DNA of 64,000 nucleotides from Sphingomonas sp. BK345 (lineage in GTDB: Bacteria > Pseudomonadota > Alphaproteobacteria > Sphingomonadales > Sphingomonadaceae). A program made the translations under genes and the position numbers. Positions 43,929 to 51,501 of this stretch are shown one piece after another (within the stretch, counting starts at the first letter, position 1; each line of letters starts with the position of its first letter). Below the pieces are notes generated by a model. It searched no databases. It was not told the DNA's origin and saw only the letters and a list, made by a program, of their open reading frames with translations. Where the stretch lies: the NCBI RefSeq assembly GCF_014193845.1, contig NZ_JACHZX010000001.1, positions 1,054,001 to 1,118,000 of the forward strand, read 5' to 3'.

Positions 43929-44135
43929 CTCGCCCGGTACCGTGCAGAAACGGGCGACTGGCCGGGCCGCGGAGTGTGCGGTGCCCTCACGGAAGCACCA
44001 CGCAGACTGGCGCACGTCCCGACGCGGACGCTTCACCGGTCCTGATCATGTCCCCCGACGCGCCCCTAATTGAATATCGAAGGCTATCCAACGCTTTGGA
44101 TGCGGTCAACTGGCGTGGCCTCGCGCGCGGGGTGG
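43929..44135. other. Short gap inside the array, possible weak internal promoter
   Basis: About 207 bases without a convincing gene between the giant helicase and the UvrD-type gene. On the minus strand a TTGACC box (44109-44104) with a 17-base spacing to TAGCCT (44086-44081) is a weak promoter candidate. It shares its -35 hexamer with the promoter of the RHH unit. Confidence 0.3.
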
Positions 44136-47100
44136 TCACGCGGCAGCCCGCTCCGATTCGACCTCGAAGAACTGCCGGCAGTAATGGTAGGCGAGCCGGT
44201 CCCGATAGGTGAGGATGTTGTCCTCCACCGTCGCGACCTCGCAGTACTCCGTGCCGCCGTTGGCGGGTCCGCGGAGCCCGCGACCGACCATCTGCATGTA
44301 ACGAACGGCGCTGAATACCGGACGCGAGATGAGGATCATGTCGGATCTTGGCGCGTCGAACCCGGTGGTGAGCACCGAGTGGTTGCACAGCACCCGGAGT
44401 TCTCCGTCGTGGAAGCGCCGGATGAAGTGCTGGCGCGCCAGCCGGTCGGTCTCGCCGCTGACCGCGGCGGCCGGGCAGCCGGCAAGGTGAAGCCGCGCGG
44501 CCATATACTGCGCGTGGGCGACCGAGTTGGCGAACAGCAGGATGGAGTGCGCGCTGCTGGCGAGGACGTGCCTTAGGATGAGGTTGTTGCGCTCGGGGTC
44601 TGCTCCGATCCGCTCAATCAGGTGTTCCGGCAGTTCACCATACTGGTCGAAGTGCCGCCTCTCGGCCTCGTTCAGCTCCACTGGACGGTCGTAGTGGATG
44701 GGGCTGTAGCGCATCTCGGCCAGCACGCCCCGCTGCCGCAGCGTGTCGTGAAGTCCCGCTTGGTCCGCCGGGATCCAGCGCTTGTCGAAGCGCGCCGCGA
44801 GTCTCGCCGACTCCTCCTCATCGCGGCCGCGCCAGGGGGTGGCGCTGAGCCCGAGCACGGGGGGCTCCCGGTCGCGCGCCGTCTCGGAGCCGATCTGGAC
44901 GTCGAGCCAGCGCAGGAGCGAGCTGTAGCTCGGCGAGATCGCGTGATGGCACTCGTCGATGACGACGATCCCGGGCCGGCTTAGCCATTCGAGCCCCCGG
45001 ACATCGAAGCGTAGGTTGAGCGTCTGGATGCTCGCGACGACAACGACCGGTTCGTCCGTAGTCGGCGGGCGCGGGTCCGGCTGGCCGGCCCACAGCCGCG
45101 CTATCCTGAGATCCTCCCCGTAATTGCCGAGATTCGACCAAAGCTGCCGAAAACATTGCACCGCCTGTTCGCAGAGCTCGTCCGTCTGGGCCACCCAGAG
45201 GGCGCTGCGATCGCCGCCGCCGTTTAGGATGAGGCGGACCACAGCCTCGGCGGCCACGCGCGTTTTACCGCCGCCGGTCGGCAGGCTGATCACCGCGCGC
45301 CGCCGCCCCTCGCCCCCACTCACCAGCTCGCGGAGGGAGGACAGGATGTCCTTCTGATAGTCATGCAAATCCGGAAGCGGGGAGGGACGGGCCACCAGCA
45401 GCTCGGGCTCCCTCCTGATGCTCGCGCTGCTGCCGTATCCAGGCGGGAAGCCGAGCTCCGTCGCGAACTCGCGCGACTTCTCGCTGCCCCATCGCTCCGG
45501 TGGCTGGAGGCCGGCTGCGGCGAGCGCCTGCTGGAGGCGCGACAGGATCGTCGGTCCGTGGATGGCGAGGGCGAGCTCGGCGACGGTGACGCGGTCAGCG
45601 CACCCTCCGAGCGCGCGCGCCGCGGGCTTCGGCAGCGTGGCGGCGATCACCGCGACGTCGTCCCCGACGGCCCGAAGAATGCGGAGCGCTGGTGTCGGCT
45701 CGGCGCGGACCCGCTTGCGGGCCTCGGTGGCGCGCGCGCTTTGGAGCGCCGCATGGGCGAGCGCCGGGTCTGTCCCGAGCAGGCCAAAGGCATGCAGCGC
45801 GTCCAGGAGGGCGCGCATCCCCGCGGCCCAGGAAAATGTCTTCATGCGTTCGCGGTCGAGGAGGACAACTCCGGTCGCATCCTGCGCGACCGGTGGATGC
45901 CGGTCCTGGTGCCCGCTGCGCTCGGAGAGGCCGAACACCCACAGAGCGTCGGGCGCGCTGGACGACGCGAAGAGCGGAGCGAGCTCAGGGAAGAGCCCGG
46001 TGAGCGGGCCGGGGGTGCCGAGCGCGTCGTCGTAGAACGTCTCCGTGTGCTCGGACAGGAGGCGGGCGCCCGCGGCGATCCAGACATCGGCGGCCTGCTT
46101 CGGCAGGACCACGATCCGTCCGTCCTCGCTGGCGCCCAGTTCGCCACCGGGGTCGACGCTTACGAAGATCTGATCGAGCGGCACCGGCCCGTCGCGGCTC
46201 GGGATTACGGCAGGGGCAGCCCCGTCCAGCGCGGCGCGTACCCACATGGGCCCGAGCCGCTCGAACCGGTCCTGAACGCACGACACAAGCATGAACGCGG
46301 CCTTCCAGATTGCCGCTGTCTGCACAGGGTCGCCTGGCTTGGTCCGCCCGAGCGGGTCGAGGTCAGTCGGGGCCTCAAAAGCTCGGCGGAAGGCGACGAT
46401 GGAGGCCCCTTCACCCCGTCCGGCCGCATCGATCGCGTGCACGACTTCCATCGGTGCGCTGGCGAGCGGCACCACCACGTCGCCGATCCGGACCTGTCCG
46501 TGCTCCGCCAGGATCGCGAGGAAGGGGTGCGGGGCCGTGAAGTCGTCGTAGGCCTCCCGACGCGTCAGGTGGCCGAAGGTGACCGGTTCGAAGACGCTAT
46601 CTTCGCCCAGCCCGACCGACGCCGCTTGCCTCCGCATCGCCTCGATGCACTGGGCGGTGAGATCTGCCGCAAGACCGGCCGGCACGAAGGGTAGGAGCTT
46701 CCAGCCGTGGGGCATGGTTATGATCTGCGCTCGGACGACGCCCGTCTTTCCCCACTGCGGACTGCCCTTCATTCTGGGCCAGCCGAGGGAGCGCAGCCGG
46801 CTGAAGTAGGCCTCGATCACCTTGCCCGCTGGGCCGGCGAGCTCGACGCCGAAGCTCACGCCCGCCGGGGGGAGCCGCGATAGCAGCCACTCGGGCAGGA
46901 GCGTGGCATGCGCTGCATGCAACTCGCTGTCCAGCGCGAGGTGCGGGGGCACCTCCCCGACCTCGTCGTCCGCAGGGACGACGAGCTCCTCGCGCGGACG
47001 GAATGCTCCGGTCCGGTCGCGAAAGCGAAGGTCGCCGGCGACTATCGTCGAAAGGAAGGCCCTGGCGGCCTCCGCAGGCGCCTCGGCAAGGTTGGACCAG

Positions 47101-48899
47101 AAGGCCGGCCACCGGTCACCACCGGATGTCTTCGCAGCCGACAGGGCGCCGGCAAGGACATCGCCCCACAGGTCCTCCGCCATCTCGCGCACGCCCAGCA
47201 CGCGCGTGAGGACGTCCCGGCTTGCCGCATCCGACGCGATGGCGGGGGCGACCGCCTCAAGACCCGATGGGGCACTTCCCGCGGACGTTATGATGGCGCT
47301 GGAGGCGGCGGCGAGCCGCCCCGATACGGTCGGGATTATCGCGGCGGCCCTGAGGTCCTGTAGCTGTAGCAGCCTTCTCTCAACCGCCTCCTTCACCAGG
47401 GCGAGCAGCGGGATGGCGACTTCCGGTCTCGCGCTTGCGGCCCTCTCGAGCCAGCGCCCGGCTGGCGTCATGATCAGAGCCCCGGCCCTGCCCGGGACCG
47501 GCGTCCTGCTGGCCTCCTGGGCGAGGGTCGCAAGTCGGGCGCCCCGGCTTCGGCCAGTTTGGCAAGTCGGGTGCACGTAGGCCTCGGCCCGCAGCTCTCC
47601 GGCGATCTCATGCCAGCGGCGGAGGAGGTCCGCGTCCTGGGTCGGATGGCGGAGCAGATCGGTTGCCCGACGCAGCTTCCCCGCCCCGTCCGCGACGATC
47701 GGCAGAGCCGCGAGCAGATCCCAGAGTGGCCTGACCAGAGAGGCGGCGATCTCGTCCTGCCGCTCCAGCTGTCTCGGGAGGGCAGCCACCGGCACACCGG
47801 GATCCTCCAAGGTCGCGAGGTCGCCGATGTGATCGGCGATCAGCTTAGCGGCCTCGCGCATCAGAGCCTCGTTCCAGGCCCCGCGTATGACGCCCGTCCG
47901 GTCACTGTTGAGCTTCCAAGGCGCATTCAGAATACCTTCCGCGAGCGTCTGGCTCTGTGTCGGGAAGAAGGCCCAGAACTGGCCCGCGGCCTCGCGGCCG
48001 CCCACCGGCACAGCCCAGGCGAGCGGGACCTCGTCGCGCGCCTGGAGGTGGAGCGCGTCGGCGATCGCTGCCCGATCGGCAATGCTCACCCGCCGCTGGA
48101 AGATGCGCCAACGAGTCTCGTTCTGCTCGTCGCCGACCATCAGCAGATCGCCCTCGTGCCGCCGCGTGATGATGCGCAGCGGCCCGTCCCTTACGTCGAG
48201 AACAAGTTCCACGTCAGCGTCGAGGAACAGGAGGAACTCCGCAGGGAAGTCGGCCATCTCCTTGACCAGGCGCTCGCGAACTTGGCCCTCCGTGATCAGG
48301 GCCGTGACCACGGTGGTCGCCCAGTTGTAGTCGCCGTCTTGCCGGAGCGGGCCTCCTGTGGTGGCGGGGTCGACGGGCCTGGCGAGCCGCATCCCCGGCG
48401 CACGCTCATCCGGACCCAGCCCCAGACGGCTCCTGATCGTGCGTCGACACCACTCTGGATCGAAGCAAAGGCCGACGGAGCGACTGACGAGCTCCACCGA
48501 GCCGCCGAGCTTCAGGAGCGATTTAAAGCCGATGCCGAAGCGGCCGATCTGGCCTGCGCGCTTGGACGAGCTTCGGGCATTTAGGAGGGCGACGATCCCG
48601 CCGCGGTCGAGCGGGGCGCCCGTGTTCGCTGCGATGATCCGGTCGGCCTCCAGGGTAATTTGGATGCGTCCGGCGTCGTGTCCCGCCTCGCCGATCGCGT
48701 CGGCTGCGTTCTGCACGAGCTCGAACAGCTGCCGCCAGGCGTAGCCGCCGGACAGGACCTCGACCTCTGTCTCAAAGTGCTCGTTCGCGTCCCGGGGCTG
48801 CGCCTCGTAAGCGCGCAGCCGGCGCTCGCACTCGTCGGCCACAAATGCGGCAAGCTCTTCGAAGCCGTCGCTTCCCACGGCCGGCTGACCAGACCCCAT
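44136..48899 (-). CDS. Giant Hsp90/sacsin-type ATPase fused to DEAD-box helicase
   Basis: 1587 residues from ATG 48899 with a good ribosome-binding site (gaggtgggg). The N-terminal GHKL (sacsin/Hsp90-like) ATPase domain has the N box QLFELVQNAADAIGEAG (about 58-74), IIAANTGAPLDRGGIVALLN (about 88-107) and the G2 box GRFGIGFKSLLKLGGSVEL (about 118-136). About 1000 residues with no family I recognise follow. The C-terminal superfamily 2 helicase has Walker A VISLPTGGGKTRVAAEAVVR (about 1205-1224), a DECH box (GIVVIDECHHAISPSYSSLL) and AVRYMQMVGRGLRGP. Proteins with a sacsin-like domain joined to a helicase occur in defence islands. As the first gene of the array it may be the sensor or motor. 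Confidence 0.9.
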   Translation of the reverse strand: MGSGQPAVGSDGFEELAAFVADECERRLRAYEAQPRDANEHFETEVEVLSGGYAWRQLFELVQNAADAIGEAGHDAGRIQITLEADRIIAANTGAPLDRGGIVALLNARSSSKRAGQIGRFGIGFKSLLKLGGSVELVSRSVGLCFDPEWCRRTIRSRLGLGPDERAPGMRLARPVDPATTGGPLRQDGDYNWATTVVTALITEGQVRERLVKEMADFPAEFLLFLDADVELVLDVRDGPLRIITRRHEGDLLMVGDEQNETRWRIFQRRVSIADRAAIADALHLQARDEVPLAWAVPVGGREAAGQFWAFFPTQSQTLAEGILNAPWKLNSDRTGVIRGAWNEALMREAAKLIADHIGDLATLEDPGVPVAALPRQLERQDEIAASLVRPLWDLLAALPIVADGAGKLRRATDLLRHPTQDADLLRRWHEIAGELRAEAYVHPTCQTGRSRGARLATLAQEASRTPVPGRAGALIMTPAGRWLERAASARPEVAIPLLALVKEAVERRLLQLQDLRAAAIIPTVSGRLAAASSAIITSAGSAPSGLEAVAPAIASDAASRDVLTRVLGVREMAEDLWGDVLAGALSAAKTSGGDRWPAFWSNLAEAPAEAARAFLSTIVAGDLRFRDRTGAFRPREELVVPADDEVGEVPPHLALDSELHAAHATLLPEWLLSRLPPAGVSFGVELAGPAGKVIEAYFSRLRSLGWPRMKGSPQWGKTGVVRAQIITMPHGWKLLPFVPAGLAADLTAQCIEAMRRQAASVGLGEDSVFEPVTFGHLTRREAYDDFTAPHPFLAILAEHGQVRIGDVVVPLASAPMEVVHAIDAAGRGEGASIVAFRRAFEAPTDLDPLGRTKPGDPVQTAAIWKAAFMLVSCVQDRFERLGPMWVRAALDGAAPAVIPSRDGPVPLDQIFVSVDPGGELGASEDGRIVVLPKQAADVWIAAGARLLSEHTETFYDDALGTPGPLTGLFPELAPLFASSSAPDALWVFGLSERSGHQDRHPPVAQDATGVVLLDRERMKTFSWAAGMRALLDALHAFGLLGTDPALAHAALQSARATEARKRVRAEPTPALRILRAVGDDVAVIAATLPKPAARALGGCADRVTVAELALAIHGPTILSRLQQALAAAGLQPPERWGSEKSREFATELGFPPGYGSSASIRREPELLVARPSPLPDLHDYQKDILSSLRELVSGGEGRRRAVISLPTGGGKTRVAAEAVVRLILNGGGDRSALWVAQTDELCEQAVQCFRQLWSNLGNYGEDLRIARLWAGQPDPRPPTTDEPVVVVASIQTLNLRFDVRGLEWLSRPGIVVIDECHHAISPSYSSLLRWLDVQIGSETARDREPPVLGLSATPWRGRDEEESARLAARFDKRWIPADQAGLHDTLRQRGVLAEMRYSPIHYDRPVELNEAERRHFDQYGELPEHLIERIGADPERNNLILRHVLASSAHSILLFANSVAHAQYMAARLHLAGCPAAAVSGETDRLARQHFIRRFHDGELRVLCNHSVLTTGFDAPRSDMILISRPVFSAVRYMQMVGRGLRGPANGGTEYCEVATVEDNILTYRDRLAYHYCRQFFEVESERAAA

Positions 48900-49265
48900 T
48901 CCCCACCTCGAATTTTCGTCGAGTGTGGCCGATGTCTCGGCCGATGTTAAGCCCCGGCGAGAGGCGCCCGCTATGTCTGAATCATCTTTCCTGGGGCTGA
49001 AGGCTTAACCGTCGTCTATCGCGAATACTGGGATTCTGCGCGAGTACCTGACGAGCCACTGCGCCCGCTCGATTCGCCGGAAGATTGCACCTCGATGTCG
49101 GCGGCCATTCTCGATAACGTGCCCGGTAATCCGCAGTGCGTTCGTCAGCGCCGCACCTTTGCGCGCGCAAAGTACTCAGCAGTGGGGCTCGTGCCAGCGG
49201 CTTGGCCTACCGCTGCAACGTTCCGAGCCTTCTAATGGCGGCCGTCAGGACCGCATCGTCAAACT
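48900..49265. other. Upstream region of the array
   Basis: About 365 bases without a convincing gene, ahead of the giant helicase gene. It should hold the main promoter of the array. A perfect 16-bp palindrome (49157-49172) is the only clear element; I could not identify convincing promoter boxes. Confidence 0.45.
49157..49172. promoter_or_regulatory. Perfect 16-bp palindrome, candidate operator
   Basis: The sequence ctttgcgcgcgcaaag is identical to its reverse complement. It lies about 260 bases upstream of the giant helicase start codon and within the only sizeable gap at the head of the array. Symmetric sites of this length are typical of dimeric repressors. The binding protein is unknown. 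Confidence 0.4.
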
Positions 49266-49655
49266 TTAGGGATGGCGCAGCGCCACCGCCTCGAAGGTGT
49301 AGTCGACCATGTCCCGGTTGATGAGGATCGTGAACCCGTCCGAGGCGCTCCCCACGACGAGATCGGCGACCGTCTTCAGCTCGCCGTTCCGTGCGATCTT
49401 CTGCCTCGTCCTGCCCAGGAGAGTCGTCCTGCCCAGGAGAGTCGTCCTGCCCCGTCCCAGCGTCAGAGCGTCTTCCAAAGCGTATATGCTGCGCCACACG
49501 TCGTGCTCGAGCGTGCCTGGTTCGGCGGACGGCATGGCCGAGTAGAGCTTGAACGAGGCCGCGCGCAACGCCGAAGCTTCACCACTCGGTGAGACGTGAC
49601 CCCACAATCGCCGCAAAGCTAGTTTCATCAGCTTCGTAGACCTCGCCGCCGCCAT
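49266..49655 (-). CDS. Unrecognised small protein with internal tandem repeat
   Basis: 129 residues from ATG 49655 (or 120 from the ATG at 49628). It has a basic N-terminus (KLMKLALRRLWGHVS), a helical middle (LEHDVWRSIYALEDAL), a repeat TTLLGRTTLLGRT encoded by an 18-bp tandem repeat, and an ordered end (VADLVVGSASDGFTILINRD). I recognise no family. It reads in the same direction as the array and could be its first gene, but 366 bases separate them. Whether it is expressed is uncertain. Confidence 0.45.
   Translation of the reverse strand: MAAARSTKLMKLALRRLWGHVSPSGEASALRAASFKLYSAMPSAEPGTLEHDVWRSIYALEDALTLGRGRTTLLGRTTLLGRTRQKIARNGELKTVADLVVGSASDGFTILINRDMVDYTFEAVALRHP
49407..49452. repeat. 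18-bp tandem repeat, about 2.6 copies
   Basis: The unit cgtcctgcccaggagagt occurs at 49407-49424 and 49425-49442, with a partial third copy at 49443-49452. Copies are identical. In the minus-strand frame it encodes a repeated six-residue unit. Confidence 0.85.
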
Positions 49656-49695
49656 GATCTGGCTACCCTAGACGTCGATACGGCATACAGGACAC

Positions 49696-50592
49696 TTACT
49701 GATACCGGCTGATCCAATCGACGTTCTCGATTTGAGGATTGATGCCGGAGGACAGCCCCCTCAGCCACACAGCCTCGTTGGCGATCCGCTCGGGTTCACC
49801 CTCGATCCACCAAGCACGGCGCTCCGCCGACCATCGGTATCCCGCCGCCTTCAGTACATCCTTGCATTGGAAGGGTGCGCGGGTGGCGTAAAGCCGATGC
49901 GTGACGCCCCGGCTGCGCTCGATGAGCGCGGCGGCAATCGTTGACCCGTCGTTTGTCGCCGAGGCCAGCAGGCAGATGGTCGCCCAGACATCGGCGGCTG
50001 CGCGGTGGGCATCGGGGAGGTAGAAGCCGGCCTGGGTGAGAAGATGCGCGATGCCGCGCCCGCCGCTGAAGCCGAGCTCGGGCCAGTCCACCTCGCGCAT
50101 CGAGCAGAGCCACGGCAGCGCCGCCAGCGTCGGGAACCGCCGGGTGACGAACGCCCGGTCGAAGGGTGCGTTATGCGCCACGATGGCATCGCAGCCGGTC
50201 AGCACCTGCGCGATCTCATCTTCCCTGAACCACTGGCCGATCAGCATGTCGGAGGTAATTTGGGTTAGCCGCTCGATCTCGATCGACAGGTCCTCGGCCG
50301 GATCCTCGAGCCAGGACCGCGGTGCCTCGACATCGACGACGTCGCCGCCATCGAGATCGATCGTCAGCGTGCCTACGGCGAACTCGATCATGCGATGGCG
50401 CTCCGGATCGAGGCCGGTCGTTTCGCAGTCCAGAATTGCCAATTTGAAGACATTGCCCGGCACCGGCATCGAGCGGCACCAGATGTCGGCAGGATCGGGC
50501 AAACGGCGCAGCACGCGGTAGCTGCCGATCGCCTCGAGTTTGCGGGCGAGGCGCTCGCCTGGGGTGTTCGGATTGCAGTGGTAGAAGCTCAT
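49696..50592 (-). CDS. DEDDh 3'-5' exonuclease (DnaQ/epsilon-like)
   Basis: 298 residues from ATG 50592. The three exonuclease motifs are intact: ExoI LAILDCETTGLDP (Asp 55, Glu 57), ExoII IVAHNAPFDRAF (Asp 145) and ExoIII DAHRAAADVWAT (His 196, Asp 201). A C-terminal segment (CKDVLKAAGYRWSAERRAWW) resembles a small 'DNA-binding' tail found in mobile-element exonucleases. It should degrade single strands or DNA ends in the 3'-5' direction. It lies beside two relaxase-like genes on the same strand, which supports a role in DNA processing of the mobile element. Confidence 0.93.
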   Translation of the reverse strand: MSFYHCNPNTPGERLARKLEAIGSYRVLRRLPDPADIWCRSMPVPGNVFKLAILDCETTGLDPERHRMIEFAVGTLTIDLDGGDVVDVEAPRSWLEDPAEDLSIEIERLTQITSDMLIGQWFREDEIAQVLTGCDAIVAHNAPFDRAFVTRRFPTLAALPWLCSMREVDWPELGFSGGRGIAHLLTQAGFYLPDAHRAAADVWATICLLASATNDGSTIAAALIERSRGVTHRLYATRAPFQCKDVLKAAGYRWSAERRAWWIEGEPERIANEAVWLRGLSSGINPQIENVDWISRYQ

Positions 50593-50669
50593 GCGGATGG
50601 TCCTTGAAACGGCAACGCCCGCCGCCTCGGGTGAGGCGACGGGCGTCGGCGCGATGGTGGTCGGTGGGA

Positions 50670-51329
50670 TCAGGCGGCGGTGGCGCGCGTCCCGATGAAC
50701 TGGAGCCAGGCATCCTCGACGGCGCGGGTCTGGGCGGCGTTGGCGAACCACTGCCAGTGCCGCGCACCATGGCGTCCGCCCTGTCGCCAGAAGCGGGCGG
50801 TCGCCAGCAGGTGGACATGCGGCGTGCCGATCCACCCGCCCTCCGCGTCGCGCCGGACGTGAACCGCCCAATCGACGATCATCCCCTTGTCGACGAGATG
50901 CCGGAACGCGAAGGTCTCGATGAGCCAGGTCCAGCGCGCAGGATCGTCGACGGGCGGCAGGTCGGCGACGATGTGCGTCGCCGCGATCCCGCGCGGTCCT
51001 TCGAGCGCGGCGGCCGTGTCGGCCTCGCGCCACAGCGTATCGCCGGATCGCAGGTGCGGCGGGATCTTGAGCGGATGGCAGCGGCCCGCGGCCAGCAGGT
51101 CGCCGCGCTCGACATAGCCGTCCGGCACCTTGCCGAAGCGGTCGCTGCCGCTGATCCGGTTAATGTACAGCCAGGACGCCGTGGCGGTATAATGCGTGGC
51201 GAACGGCCCTTCGGTGGAACGGCTCTCACGCCCAGCGGCGCAGACCGGCCGTGCGTTGAACGGCAGCCGCGGGCGCAAGGCCTGTACCGCCGTCTCGCGG
51301 CGGCGGAGCATAGTGATCGTATCGGTCAT
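50670..51329 (-). CDS. MobA/MobL-like relaxase domain protein
   Basis: 219 residues from ATG 51329. The segment VDWAVHVRRDAEGG followed by TPHVHLLATARFW (His 171, His 173) fits the metal-binding HxH motif of MobA/MobL relaxases, and GDLLAAGRCHPLKIP shows the upstream strand pattern. An upstream stretch (YTATASWLYINRISGSDRF) could hold the nicking tyrosine. It is shorter than typical relaxases, which have helicase or primase extensions. It may be a helper or a degenerate copy of the longer relaxase at 51502-54270. It sits between exonuclease and relaxase genes. Confidence 0.7.
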   Translation of the reverse strand: MTDTITMLRRRETAVQALRPRLPFNARPVCAAGRESRSTEGPFATHYTATASWLYINRISGSDRFGKVPDGYVERGDLLAAGRCHPLKIPPHLRSGDTLWREADTAAALEGPRGIAATHIVADLPPVDDPARWTWLIETFAFRHLVDKGMIVDWAVHVRRDAEGGWIGTPHVHLLATARFWRQGGRHGARHWQWFANAAQTRAVEDAWLQFIGTRATAA

Positions 51330-51397
51330 TGGACTTCCCTTCGACGTGGTTGCACGCAGGTGGCGTCGCGCCGGCGTGGAGCCGTCAGGGACGAGTC

Positions 51398-51466
51398 AAA
51401 TGCTCTCTTTCTGCATTTTCCCCATCACCTTCCGGCTCACTTCCTCTCCTTCACGTCTCTGCTCTT
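51398..51466 (-). promoter_or_regulatory. Purine-rich leader between the two relaxase-like genes
   Basis: On the minus strand this 69-base stretch is nearly all A and G, with several Shine-Dalgarno-like boxes (aaggag, gaggaag, ggaagg). It contains a ten-codon reading frame (starting GTG ATG GGG AAA). The strong strand asymmetry is unlike the surroundings and suggests a translated leader or control element upstream of the smaller relaxase gene. Confidence 0.35.
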
Positions 51467-51501
51467 GCGGCCCGACCGGCCATTCAGCCGGCGGCATGAG
51501 G

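Noticed and set aside
29378..48899. Canonical class 1 or class 2 DISARM
   Set aside because: No phospholipase-D-type DrmC, no DrmE, no SNF2-type DrmD and no adenine methyltransferase are visible, although drmA and drmB are.
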